DNA of 64,000 nucleotides from positions 3,624,615-3,688,614 of the forward strand of contig CM060851.1 of assembly GCA_030737835.1 (NCBI GenBank). The letters run 5' to 3'. The position numbers were made by a program, and so were the translations under genes. Of the stretch, positions 13,600 through 26,200 are shown one piece after another. Below the pieces are notes generated by a model that saw only the letters and a list, made by a program, of their open reading frames with translations, had not been told where the DNA came from and ran no database searches. Origin of the DNA: Acorus gramineus. Lineage: Eukaryota; Streptophyta; Magnoliopsida; Acorales; Acoraceae. The stretch's first letter is position 1. The number at the start of each line of letters is the position of its first letter.

Positions 13600-14500
13600 T
13601 GAAGCGATACCTAATAAAAAGTTTTTTAAAAAAAATAGAAGGGTGTGGTGTGGGGACCAGTGAAGATGGCGAGGAGCTGAAGAAAGAAAGAAAGAAAAAG
13701 TCAGTTGGGTGAGTGAGTGATCGCAGGAGATGCTACGTTGCTTGGTGGTTCATCACAATGTCTCCAAAAAGTGGAGTAATTGAATTTGCTTGCTTGTGTG
13801 GAGTTGCTCTGATCTCAAGCTTCCATCTTATCTTTATTTTTATTTTTTTTTGTTGTTCAACTAAAGTTGCTATCTTCTGTTCTGAATTCCAAACTTTGAA
13901 CTGACGGAGATTTCATGGAAATCAATATATATATATATATATAAAAGTAGAATTAAGAATCGTGAGTGATGTGGACTTGATTGATATTATACTTCTAAGC
14001 AAAGTTTTGTGTTTATATAGGACATTGTGATATAAATAATTTAACAATCTGAGTTTATGACATTAACGTTATGATGATATATGAAATGACATAGCACCAT
14101 AATTTGATCAAACGTTTGGAGTGAGAGGAAGCTATGGCCCAGTTTGACCCCGGCATATAGTTTGTCAGTAATAAACAACCATAAACAATCGAGCCAATCG
14201 AATAGAACTAATGCAAGTTGTAGACTTTTGTTGGTATTATTCATTGATAACTGACTTTTGTGGAATCGTGGAGATGTTGAGTTTCACTCCAATCAGACAT
14301 CATTAGGAAATGACAATTGTGAATATTTCATACATGTGAATAGAATATCCCATGAATATTATAAAGGTGCGGTTATAGCCACCCACCCTACAAATTTTCC
14401 TACTCACCCATTTTTCTCCCCCTTAAATAAAATCTTATAGTTTATAAGCTTATCATTTCATATATATACTTCACTCTAATCACTGTAACCCCGCCCCCAT
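13600..14500. other. Intergenic, simple AT repeat only
   Basis: No coding exon seen. A short (AT)n run lies at about 13926-13942. The rest is AT-rich sequence without recognised structure. Confidence 0.45.
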
Positions 14501-14520
14501 TCATTTAATTGCATGATATG

Positions 14521-14880
14521 CTCCATGTCAAATTGAATCAAACAGGAAAGACATCTAGCATTTTGAAGGGGATGTAAAATGAGACTAAAGTTTTTAATTT
14601 CAGAAAGACATGTTCCATGTTGAACCGAATCAAACAATGAAGACATCATGCATGTTGAACGGATGCAGAGTGGAACTAAGGTTTCTGATTTCAGAAAGAC
14701 ATGTTCCATGTTGAATCGAATCAAACAATGAAGACATCATGCATGTCGAACGGGATGCAGAATGGAACTAAGGTTTCTGGTTTCAGAAAGACATGTTCTA
14801 TGTTATACCGAATCAAATAATAAACACATCAGCAGGATGTAAAATGAAATTAAGGTTTCTGTTTCCAGATGCTCCATATC
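14521..14880. repeat. Tandem array, unit about 92 bp, four copies
   Basis: The phrase 'tccatgttgaaycgaatcaa' and its variants recur at 14521, 14613, 14704 and 14796, so the spacing is 91-92 bp. A decayed fifth start lies near 14870. Each unit also contains 'tttcagaaagacatgtt' and 'ggaactaaggtttctg'. The middle two units are nearly identical and the outer ones are diverged, as expected from unequal crossing-over. No coding content. Confidence 0.85.
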
Positions 14881-14954
14881 GATGGGAGGTGCTTACCTAT
14901 TTAATCAAAACTTTGACCTAATTGTTCGTAATCCTAATACTATATTTTTGGATA

Positions 14955-15870
14955 CCCAACCCGTGCCAACTTGATTCGAGTCTCCATCTACCACAGGGCA
15001 CATTATGTGATGAACGAACAGATACAAGGCAACATGTTATTTTATTTATTTGACTTGTTGCGGAACACAAGAAAAGTTTCTATAATCAATCATGCATCAT
15101 ATCCTATCTCTATCTTTACCATATGTAATCAAAGTTTATTCCGGCCAACTAAACAACAAAATATGGAATAGATGTTATGTCATCCGATCCTTTCATTCCG
15201 TCTCCTGATTTGCCAAGTTTCCTAAATCAATGGAAGATAGCACGCACGTTATGGACATATTGATTGAAGGAATCTCATAGCCTACAATAAAAATAAAAAT
15301 AAAGCTCATATAAGAAGAGAAGTCCACTTATTTTCATAAACCAAACCTTTTACATGAAAAATTTATGAGAGAACTCCCTTTTTTACTCAAAGATTGGGGA
15401 TAATATTTGGTTGGTGCAAGGTCGATAGGCACCTCCGAGGATCAGCTCCACATTAGAACGTGATCATTGCGAAGGATGGACTGGGGGCCCAGGGCATCAG
15501 ATTGCGGTTTTGCATAACTCGTGTAAAGGCCGGTCGCACCATTCTTTTTAGTTATAAATAAATTATCACTTTTCAATAAAAAAAAATAAAAACAAAAAAA
15601 TAAAGGGAGCCCCACTTATGATGAAAAGAGAGAGAACATGTGAGGTGAATTGATGGAATCCATTTTTCACGGAAAATCGCTTCAGGTTCTTCAATCCTGG
15701 ATCATGGTGATGTGAAGAACAGGGAGCAATATGGTCATTTAAATAGTTGTAGTGTTGTTTTCGTAATTTAGTAGCTGAAGAGGGGTCGGTTCGGAGGTGG
15801 GCTAACGAGAGATTTTCTATTTCAGATTTTTTTTACAAGTCACGAGACACGCGGCCATTGATTTCAAAGC
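14955..15870. repeat. Segmental duplication, copy 1
   Basis: Direct duplicate of 16110-16890. Shared landmarks in the same order are 'cctgatttgccaagtttcct', 'gttgttttcgtaatttagta' and 'cacgagacacgc'. Copy 1 is longer because it holds a 301-bp insertion at 15305-15605 that copy 2 lacks. Neither copy has a recognisable gene. Confidence 0.8.
15305..15605 (+). mobile_element. A-tailed retroposon insertion, about 300 bp
   Basis: Present in duplication copy 1 and absent from the matching place in copy 2. It ends in an A-rich tail (about 15576-15600). It is bracketed by a 10-bp direct repeat AAAAATAAAG (15295-15304 and 15596-15605), which is a single copy at the empty site. That fits target-primed reverse transcription of a SINE or a 5'-truncated LINE. 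I see no tRNA-type B box, which slightly favours a LINE 3' end. Confidence 0.65.
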
Positions 15871-16109
15871 GAAAATTAGTTCGGTTCAATTAGATATATT
15901 AGGCTGCTTTTGGATTATTATTATCTTACAGTATTTTAAATTTAATTTTTTAAAAATATTATTTTATTAGTTTTTAATTTAATTACTAGATTTTAGTATG
16001 CTTGAATGTGAAGTTGGGTTCTTAAAATTTGTATTTTAAATTTAACTTTTAAAAATTATGGTTTTAAATTATTAGATTTTTTTAATTTAAAAATATAAGA
16101 TAAATTATT

Positions 16110-16890
16110 TAGATGACTCATCCGTGCCATTTTGATTATAGTATCTGTCCACTACACGTCACATTTCGTGATAAATGCATAGAAATAGGAAACACGTTAT
16201 CTCATTTATTTGATCATCAGAAAAGCTTCTATAATCATCATATTTATCTCTTACCATCTACATAATAATCAATGTTTATTCGGCACAACTAAATAACAAA
16301 TACGGAATAAATGTTATTTAATCCTTTCATTCCGTCCCCTGATTTGCCAAGTTTCCTAAATCCATGGAAAGAAAATAGCATGCACGTTGTGGACAAGATT
16401 GATTGGAAGATATATCATAGCTTACAATAAAAAATGATAAAAATAAAGGAAGCCCAACTTATAATGGAAAAAGTGAGATCACGAGTGGGCTCCATTTCAG
16501 CCATCTGGGATTATGGTCCCGATTGACAACAAAACATGGGCTGTTTTTTATTTTTTTAAAAGTTAAATATCTCAAATAAGTTATTAAAAAAACTCACTTA
16601 ATTAAAAAATTACATTTATCATTAAAAAGTATTTCAAAAACTGTTTTTATTTCAACAAAAACAATTTCTTTATCAACAACAAGTTTGATTTATTGATTAA
16701 TTAAAATATAGCCCTTGTCATTACATTAAAAAAAATAGTGTATAAAACTTAAAGTTGTTATCTCAAACTATATTTTCAATCACAATTTAGTAATTTAGTG
16801 TTGGCAAGATGGTCATTTAAACAGTTTTGGTGTTGTTTTCGTAATTTAGTAGCGGATCTTATCACGAGACACGCTGCCACATTGACCGGC
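16110..16890. repeat. Segmental duplication, copy 2
   Basis: Direct partner of 14955-15870, offset by roughly 1.1 kb and clearly diverged by substitutions and small indels. It retains the uninterrupted 'ataaaaataaaggaagccc' that marks the empty site of the retroposon found in copy 1. Confidence 0.8.
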
Positions 16891-17143
16891 CATAGACCGC
16901 GTGTCGTTCTACACGAATTTTGAATGCTTTTAAAAATTTAAATTAAATTATTTATAAAAAAAAAAACAAATGAAACATGGTCACCAGACATTTTTAAAAT
17001 AAATATGTAGACAGCCCAACTCGTCTGACACGGTGACGTCCCGAAGCGGCACTGCCCGTAATTATCTCAATTGAGAAGGGCGTTTTCGCATTTCAGAAAA
17101 CGTAGTCTGTACGAGAGGGAAAGTTCGAAAACCTGACATAAAA

Positions 17144-18152
17144 GGAGAAAAATACAAATAACACCCTAAAAATTACCTGAAATTCAGGTAACACCTGACT
17201 TTTCTTAAAACCATATAAATATAACTAAGCCTGTCAATAAGATACTTTAATATCCGAATCTTAACTTTTAGATTCATATACTAATATTAATTTTAATATT
17301 CGAATCTCTTCGGATACGGATACTTTCAGGATAATCGACATGTTTAAATATTAATATTAAATTGAGTAATCAAATGATAGATTAGAGATATTTGAAAATT
17401 AAAATTGAGATTTAAGGTTTATTCTCTTTTTTAAATATCATACATTGAAAATTTAATAATAATATAATATATCATTATTGTAATTAATCATACAAGATAA
17501 TAAATATAAACAATATATAATATAATATAATATATTTATATTTTTATAATATATTATATACAGATATTTTTCAGATCGGATACATTGATATCCATATCCG
17601 CATCTGGATCTTAAATATTGAATATTTTTTATTTTTTAGATACGAAATCGGATTGAATTTGGATTTTTTCAAAAAATTGATAGACTTAAGTATAACTCCT
17701 CACTTAGGTGGTATGTAAATTCAAATACACCCTGAGTTAAATTTTCATTGATAGATTAGGATTATTCTTTTAATATTCTGTCTGAATAAATGTAGTTGAA
17801 AACATAGTATACTAAAACTACTTACAATGTGTTAAAAATATAAAAAATCATATGTAAATAATGATTTTATCATTTCAGATAAAATCTTATAATTTATCAA
17901 TCGGGGTAAAATCGTCATGTAAATAAGATTTTATGCATTTTTAATAAATTGTAGATAATTTTTGATATTGTGTATGTCAGTCAGGGTTAACAAAAATAAA
18001 ATATTTACATAATATTCCTCATATGTTAACAAAAAAATTAATTCAGATGTTTATTTAATTTTATATAAATGTTTTTAAGGGGTTAAATAGACTTAAAAAA
18101 TCAGAGGTTGCATTGATTTCAGACAGGTTACGGGGGTTATTTGAATTTTTCC
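17144..18152. mobile_element. Long inverted-repeat element upstream of the proline-rich gene
   Basis: The left end GGAGAAAAATACAAATAACA matches the reverse complement of the right end, GGAAAAATTCAAATAACCCC, and the similarity continues inward ('cctgaaattcaggtaacacc' against 'ctgtctgaaatcaatgcaac'). It is about 1.0 kb with no transposase. No exact target duplication is evident. Its right end lies only about 270 bp before the start codon of the next gene, so it may form part of that promoter or leader. Confidence 0.6.
17227..17690. mobile_element. Second inverted-repeat element nested in the first
   Basis: The ends AAGCCTGTCAAT and ATTGATAGACTTAAG are inverted matches, and TATAACT occurs directly on both sides (17220-17226 and 17691-17697). 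The interior is AT-rich with repeated 'gatatccatatccg'-like text. It lies wholly inside 17144-18152, so it inserted later. Confidence 0.5.
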
Positions 18153-18417
18153 ATTTAAAAAACGATTTCAAGAAAAAAAAAAAAAAAAGTCCGACTCTTG
18201 TCTTCTCTTTCACCACTCTGGGCTTTCCAAATATTGCACGAAAACGGAGACAAAATTACGACGAATGCCACTCTCTCTCCGTTTCCCAGATCCGTCCATC
18301 CCCTTGTCTGAAATATTTCACTCCCAGATCTCTCGACAATACTGTCTCAGCTTCTCTGGTGGCGTCTTCAGAGCTCCACATTTAGGGTTTCCATAGAAAA
18401 CCTCGTCATCTGAAGAG

Positions 18418-21400
18418 ATGAATCGAAGTTTTAGGGCACAAGAGGGGCTAATGCAGAGGCAGCAGGGGAGGAACACCATGGCTTCGGCGATGAAGAAGGA
18501 GAAGGAGGAGGAGCTCGCTCTCTTCCTTGAGATGCGGAAGCGCGAGAAGGAGCGCAACAACAGTCTCCTCCTCCTCAACCCCTCCGATGATCTCGACCCC
18601 CCTCTAGGTATGTTTATCGTCTCGCTTTCACTGATTCTGGAGAGTCCATTTTGAGCTGTCACTTGAGCTTCTGCGTTTTTTTTTTTTCTTCAGGATCCAA
18701 ACCGGGTAGTTCTCCGATTTTCAAGATAACTTCGTCTGTGCCGCCCCGCAGGACGACTGCGGCGGATGATTTCCTCAACTCCGACGGCGATAAGAACGAC
18801 TACGATTGGTAAAAAGAAACGTCTTGTGCATCTCTTGTCGCCGTTTTATAATTGATGCTATTGCTTATATCGAATAGAACAATATTTTTTGTTCAAACAT
18901 GTCATTTGTTAGCTCAAGGCGCACATCCATGTTTTTGTTTTTAGGACGATTGATCTTTTGTATCCTTTACCAATGTCTTTGGAAGTAGAATAGTTTGTAA
19001 ATTCATGACATCCATTATTTATTTTTCTGAGGAGAAGAAACCAAAACCAAGAATCCTAGTAGAGAACATCGGGCATTATGATAACTAATCATCCAAGTGG
19101 TTTATCAATAACCCAATTCAATCATCATGTTAACCAAGCTAGAGTAATTTATTTGTCCCCTTTGTTTGATTGGGAGAGGATAGGGGGAATACTGTGACCA
19201 CAAACATGGTGGTGCTATGCAAGTAATGCTATCTAATGTTCCCTTTTTTACGAAACGATCGAGATGATGAAATGGTGTTCATTACCTGTGATTTTGTTTT
19301 CTGAAATCTTCCAAGAAATAAATTTTTTGATGGCCTTTGATGGCCATAGTTCATGGTTTTCTTTTGTGCTCTTCAGGCTACTTACACCTCCTGGCACTCC
19401 TCTGTTCCCATCTCTGGAAAAAGAGTCACTCAAGTCTCCTGTGGGTCACACGGGAACCCCAAAAGCTCGTCCAACTGCATTGAAGTCGAGGGTGAGTGTA
19501 TCATTGAAAGACTTTTCAATGACGATACCTGGATTGCATTGCGATTCCTTTAATATCAGTATTTAAGTTTTTGTCGTTCCAGGCATTTCCTTCTCTATTA
19601 AGACAATGGCATGACATTTGTGATCTGCCACTATGCAACCATTGTATATTATTCTTATTATGTTCCTGATTACCTTAGTTGTTAACTCAAGGCTTGGTTG
19701 TTGGTATATTATTTTGTATCATCAGAGAACAGTAAATACATTTTTGTTTAATTGAGATTCATTTGAATTTCATTTATTGTTTCTGATATGTATTATAGAA
19801 TTTGTGCATCTGATACATTTGTGTGGTTAATTTGTGGTCAAATAAGAGGTTACTTCTCTGGAACAAAAAACTTATATTTTGGTATTAGATTTTTTTCTTT
19901 GTTTGTTTAACTTGTTTTTAGCCTTTTTTTGGAAAGTGGATTGGAGCAATCATATTAAAAAATAACGCCCTTAAACGAGATGGAGCCATGGTTTCTCCAA
20001 AAGAAGTGATATAAAAGGAAAGAACTAAAACCAGTCCCTAATAAACCTGAACACCTGCCTTTATTGATAATCTCTACAACCCTTTCTGTTTTTTTAAAGC
20101 TTACTGGATTACTGTTGAGGAAGTTCTGATCCTTGCTGAACTATATTCCTTTGTTACTAATTGGATTCATATGGGTTGTTTACTTTCTTTCCTTACATGC
20201 AGTTAGCAAATCCTCAAGTGGATCCTGTTCCACGGGGCAATTCAGTATCTAGGCAACCAACCTCATCCTCAGGTCTGAATACTTCTTCTAATTTGGGAAC
20301 TCGTCGGCCATCCTCCTCAGGAGGTCCTGGTTCTACTGCATCAAGGCCTACATCAAGGCCGGCAACTCCAACTGGGCGTCCCACCCTCCCAGCCACCACC
20401 AGACCTTCCAGGTCTTCCACACCTACCTCCCGGTCCACGTTGCCTTCAAAGCCAACAGCGCCCCCAGCTAGATCATCGACACCTTCTGCAAGATCTTCCA
20501 CACCGTCTGCAAGGTCGTTCACACCGTCTGCTAGGTCGTCCGCACCTTCTGCAAGGTCATCCACACCAACTGCCAGACCTTCTGTGCCTCCACCCAGAGT
20601 ATCTTCTACGAGGTCATCCACTCCAACCAGGCAACCTACAACTCCATCTACAACGCCCGGAAGTTCTGCTCCTCCTGGTCGGTCATCTTCAGTGACAAAA
20701 TCTGCCCCCACAATATCAAAGACTTCTACAGTGCCGGTTCGAGGTGCTTCCCCAACTGTAAGATCCAGGCCATGGAAACCATCGGATATGCCTGGTTTCT
20801 CGCTTGATGCTCCCCCAAATCTAAGAACATCAATGCCTCAGAGGCCAACTTCAGCTTCTCGAGGCAGACCTGGGGCACCCTCATCTCGTTCATCATCTGT
20901 TGAGCCAGCTACGAATGGTCACATAAGAAGGCAATCCTGCTCTCCTTCAAGGGGAAGGGCACCTAATGGCACTCTCCAAAGTGGTAGCTCTGTTCCAGCG
21001 GTGAGCAGATTACACTCAAAGAGCAGTGACAGAGAAAGTCCTGTTCTCATTGGAAGCAAAATGGTTGACAGAGTAATCAACATGCGGAGGTTGGCACCCC
21101 CAAGGCAAGACGACCAAAAGTTTGCCAACGGCAACTCATCTACCAAGTCACCAGATAGCTCAGGCTTTGGAAGGACTCTGTCGAAGAAATCCTTGGACAT
21201 GGCTTTGAGACACATGGTACATATCATCCTATCATTTTTTCCCTGTTTGGTTAATGTCATTCACAATATATGAACGGTTGCCCTTCTCCTCATTTTCTAA
21301 GTGTCTTGGTGTGGGGTCAAAGTTAATGTTCTACTATTCACAGATTGGGTGAATTTTGTATGTCCCTTTGAGCAGGATATCAGGCGAAGTGTTCCAGGTA

Positions 21401-21642
21401 ACCTGCGCCCATTGATGACCAACATCCCAGCTTCCTCCATGTATAGTGTGAGATCTGGTACTGCGAGAAGCAGCAGGACAGTCAGTGTCTCAAACTCCCC
21501 GATCGCCACTAGCAGCAATGCCAGTTCTGAACAGAGTGTAAATAACAACGCACTTTGCATCGACGGGAGTGAAGTGGGAGATGATGAACTTGGAAGTGAG
21601 AGGGGAGGCAGGTCTTCACCCTCTGTTCATCTATGCAGGTAA
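18418..21642 (+). CDS. Basic proline/serine-rich protein (BPP-like), five exons
   Basis: Exons 18418-18607, 18694-18808, 19377-19491, 20203-21216 and 21376-21642 close in phase to 566 aa. It belongs to a plant family annotated variously as proline-rich, mucin-like or FLO11-like. I recall Arabidopsis members described as basic proline-rich, microtubule-associated proteins, so cytoskeletal function is family knowledge, not shown here. Visible parts are a charged KKEKEEELALFLEMRKREKE helix near residue 26, the hallmark LLTPPGTPLFPS (103-114), and a long disordered stretch of RSSTPSARS-type repeats. Conserved C-terminal boxes follow: RPWKPSDMPGFSLDAPPNL, MVDRVINMRRLAPP, FGRTLSKKSLDMALRHM and DIRRSVPGNLRPLM. 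No signal peptide or membrane segment, so it is not a real flocculin or mucin. The first ATG after an upstream TC-rich leader was taken as the start. Confidence 0.88.
20461..20590 (+). repeat. Coding repeat, about 27-bp units (ARSSTPS)
   Basis: Inside exon 4 of the proline-rich gene, the nucleotide phrase 'aGatCTTCCACACCGTCTGC' and variants repeats about five times in tandem, encoding S-[TA]-P-S-A-R-S blocks. The units are similar at DNA level, not only in protein, so the tract may vary in length between alleles. Confidence 0.75.
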
Positions 21643-23281
21643 CGAAATGGAACTGACCTCTAGAGAGAACCTCTACTGGTCAGATGTTCTGATGCTAGGT
21701 TGATCTTTTCGAGCCAGTGTTAAGAAGCATAAATTATGCCAAGGAGGAAGTGATGTAAGCTGTTTTGGAAAGTAAATGTTGCTTTCCTAATCATGATTCA
21801 GAGGCCTCACTGTATGCTGAGCTTGAAATAGATTATGAGTTTCTGCTTGCATTAGTGTCACTTCATGTCTGGTCCTTGTTTGCCGTCTTTTTTTATTGAC
21901 AGATGTGTTCGAGTCTACTGTATGGTGGTGCTCTATTTTGATGTACTGTATGAAACATTCTCAGTTACATGTAATAGGATAGGAATTTCAGATTCACTTG
22001 TATTATCAATTAAAAATTAAAACAACCGTTTGAAAAACGTTGATTCTGCCCCTATGCGTCCACAACCATACGCAAATCATATGTTTTAATCTGAACATGC
22101 AAAGAAAGAAAAAAAACATTTGTGAGGTTAAGCATTTCAGCATCTGCACAAGCTGAAAGAAACTTGCGATCTTAAACTTCTACAAAATCAACTATTTTAT
22201 ATACATGATTATGTGACTTGTATTGTGGGACTTTCATACATAGCTTGTAAATCTTAATACAGCATGCCTACATTTTAACGTATGGTGTTGGTAGTTGATT
22301 GGAATTTTGTACTTCAATTTTACGCAGTCCTTATTTCCACATATAATCCGTCCCATTTTACCAACATACATGTTTCATTAGATGAATCATTAATTCTTTT
22401 TATATTTTTGAATGGGCAATTATAATTAACTAGAACGTGTACTTTATTATTTATGGATGTAATTGTTCATTACATGAAATATACACTTAAATAATAAAAA
22501 ATTCAAAGCATGAGGACTGTATGCCGGACTTGTACCCAGGGACCACACTGAGGTGGGTTGGAGCAAGTGATTGGGGAAACTTGTGTAATGGGATTTCACT
22601 GCCACAGCATATTCTGAAATTTATGGACAGAATCACAACCACCATTTCTGAGTTCAGCTTGTAGTAACTGATTCAGTTCAGTCCACATCATACAGTTCCA
22701 TAGAAATACGAAGCTACATTAAGTAAAAATACCAGCATGAAAGCGAAGCGAGAACAGCCATGTAGTTAAAACAGGTTCCTATGCTATACTAATTGTAACA
22801 AATTAAACAGTTAATCACTAGTTGCATGAATTTCACTGGTTTGCTACAATCAGCTTGTGAAATCAGTTTAGATGCCAGTTTGGCCATGTACTTAACTTTC
22901 AAGAAATGCATCATTACTTAATTGTTACACACGGTGCCTGTAAATCAAGCGGACAACAGCCTACTTAATCATCAGGACTGACTAATTGTTTCACATAACT
23001 AAAAAACCATCTAAAATGTAAATCATGATGACTTCATATTTCAGTCTATGCATAGTATGATATTTGATCACTTCCACAGAAATATTTTCTTTCTACTCAA
23101 AGCGTTACAGTGTCGTCCTCCTGCATGGGAATCTCGCAGTCAAAATGAATGACAAAAAGCCTGGAACCTTTACTGTTCATGAACTTGTCTTCACACAAGT
23201 CCACAATGAATCGGGTTCACAACCTAGTATACATAGATGGATTATGCTTCAAAAAACCTAGTGAAAAATCAACAACATACC
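21643..23281. other. Convergent intergenic region
   Basis: Holds the 3' UTRs of the plus-strand proline-rich gene (near 21643-22000) and of the minus-strand villin gene (before 23282). No coding exon, RNA gene or repeat recognised. Confidence 0.5.
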
Positions 23282-26200
23282 TTAGAAGAGATTGAGAGAT
23301 ATTTTCTGCTTATTTTGTCTCCATTTAGGCAGTGCATAGAATGCTTTCTTGGTCATTCCAAACTTCTCTAGGAATTCTTCTTCACACAGATATGCCTATT
23401 TATATATCATTGCAAACACCACAAATTTCGTTAATAAAATATATATTATTGCAAACAACACAAAATTCATCAATAAAATGGCCAATGAAGTATAGAAATG
23501 TGCAATAACAACCAGTCCCTTTAGTGCATGACTGCTATGGATGACTCCAATTCAAGACAGATTCGATGTTTGTGAAGAGTGAAGGAACATCCTACATGGA
23601 GTAAATGCACATCTGAATCCATGATGATGAAGGAAATACCTCTCGTTTGGTCACCTCTATCCCTGCTACTGGATTAACTGAATTCACTGTTAAGCGTTCA
23701 TAGGGAAACACTTTCACGCCTTCACTGAACTCAATCCCATAATCATAATTAATTGCTCTGATTTTATTGAAGCTGGAGTCCCTCTCCTCCACCTTATGGG
23801 ATTCTATTGTACTGTCTGCAAAATAAAATTAAAGGTAAACAAAGACCCAGTTACCAATAGTATCAAATATATTCATCTACGTTGTACAATAAGACTCAAG
23901 AAGTCCTTCAAATATGCATTTCCCACTGTAAGTTTGATATGCAACAAAGCAATTTGACAACAAAATCTCATTTTCCGCATAAAATATAGTTGTGTAAAAC
24001 GATGTATGACTCTTGGTTAACAATCCAGACCATCAAACCATCATAATGTCCTCTAATTCACTCATGCAATATAAATTCATGGGACAAAAATAACTGGAAA
24101 GATATTCATGCTACACAGTTTGTTTTTAATTTCAGACATCAGCTACCTTTGAGTGATTGAACTTGAGGGAACAGAGCTTTGTCACTAGCATGGGCTAGAG
24201 ATCTTGGAAAGAGCTTCCTGGAACCAGGAGTTGGACTGGACAATTTCTGGCTATTCAGGGCCTCAGAACCAGTTGTCTGGACTTTATATGCTGGAGATCG
24301 ACTTCTTATTTGCATCCCGTCTGAACTGATAGGCCTTCTGGAATGATCCGGAAGAGTTTCAGAATAATTTCTTCCACCCAACTTCCTTGAAGTCCTTTTA
24401 GGTATCTGTACGCAGTAGTTCCTCAGTCAAGATTCCATGGCAGTTCATAAACGCTTTAAAGCATAAAAATATTCATTCCCTCTCATGGCTGTATATAAGA
24501 CGGGCCAAAAGCACACGAAATATACATAATAATGTTGTATTTAGGTATGCATCCACTTTATCACACAACATTTTCTATATAATTGTTATAAAGCTTAGTG
24601 CCTTGTGTGCCAGGATATGCAGTATGCTGTTAGGTATGCCAATCTCCTTTTCTAGTGATTAAAAAGGAAATGTGTCCATGTCCAGATAAAATCATCTTCA
24701 GTGATTGTGGGCAAGTGTGGTGTTAGACCCACAAGAATCTGCAATGATAGATCATTGTACTACAAGCTGTCTTTCTATTTTGCATTGTTCATGTTAGAGG
24801 AGGAAAACAAAGGGATGGAAAAACCGACTTACTTCCATATTTGGAGACAGTCCTTTCATGATGGTAAGTTTCCTCTCAAATGAATTGCCATGAACCTACA
24901 AGAATGTAAGGTGTAAACACCAAATTACATAATACTAACTCTGGATTGGACATGAAGTAAATTTGCAGTAGCCTCGATTCTTCATATATAGCAAGCCTTT
25001 TTTTTTAGTTTCATTGAAGCATGCTTATCAAAAAACCAGAGCGGAGTATCAATCATCTACACCAGTAAATTTCAAGATGGGAAAAAGTTGTTCTCTGCAA
25101 ATTCTCAACTCCAACATTATCTCCAACACACAACACAGACAGAATGTGTGTGTGTGTTTTTTTTTTTTTTTTTTTGGGGGGGGGGGGGGGGTGTTGAGGA
25201 GATCAAAACAAATCCTCTTATTACAACATACATCGAACATGACAAATTCTCCATCCTGTGCACATGCACCATGTTTCTGCAAGTTGATTATATGATGAAA
25301 TCACTGACTAGATTGCAGAAGAACAGCTAACAACACAATGATAATATACTTACATGTTTCTTTGAAAAATCCCAGTCAAAGAAGCGGGTAAAAAAAGGCG
25401 GTTCATCTCCTTCCATGACAAAATATATAGCAATCTCCAACAACAAACCTTCAGAAAGAATATCTGCCTCAAGAAATTTCTGTGGATTACAAACAAACAA
25501 TTATATTCGAAAAATCCATAAGATCAAAGGCATAAAGCTGAATAACTGCAAGCAAAGATGCTGATGAGAAATGAAGATGCTCACCTAAACTGGATATATA
25601 CTTTATAGTAAATAAAAGGAAATAATATTCTAATAGATACTTTACCAATACTTAGTGAGCAAGATAATGAAGAGTAAGACAGACGCGGTGCCATCGTAAT
25701 AAAAGAAACCATGCTAGTTTACCTTTCCAATTCCGAAAGCCTCTTTAAATATGATACTGGAATGCTGTCCAACCCAGACATATATCTCATTGTGGCAATC
25801 TAGTATTAGTACATCTTCAGTAGTCAAATCATCCTGAGTGAAGTTAAAGATCTCCTTTAACTGAAGTAGAGATAGAGCATGAGTTAATATTTGTTTTTTT
25901 TCTAGTTGCAGAGAAGCTTTTCCCAGAAGTACAAACTAATGAAACTAGAACATTTTAGCCATCTGACTTGGTGCTATCATATATGGGCATAATATAATAA
26001 ATTCATCCCATTCCATGGTGTTTGGACTACAGTTCTGCATGGAAGTCTTAATTTCAATGCACACTGAATAGCTGGTAATAGACAAGTATTTTAGCTACCT
26101 TGAAATCACCTGTTGAAGGTACGATTAGATTGAGAGGCAAAAATAACCACAGGCCGGCGTTAAACAAGCTTTGTAAAGCCAGTAAAGTCTGAAACTACTC

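Noticed and set aside
15305-15605. Reading the 301-bp insert as an LTR
   Set aside because: It ends in an A-rich tail and has a 10-bp direct flank, not TG...CA ends with a 4-6 bp duplication.
18318-18662. 114-codon minus-strand frame over exon 1 of the proline-rich gene
   Set aside because: Antisense shadow; the plus strand has the start codon, donor site and continuing exons in phase.
20214-20711. 165-codon open frame antisense to the proline-rich exon
   Set aside because: The Asp/Gly/Val repeats simply mirror the Ser/Pro/Arg repeats of the real coding strand.
25014-25330. Three overlapping frames through the poly-T/poly-G run
   Set aside because: They read Phe/Gly or Pro/Lys homopolymers from simple repeats within a villin intron.
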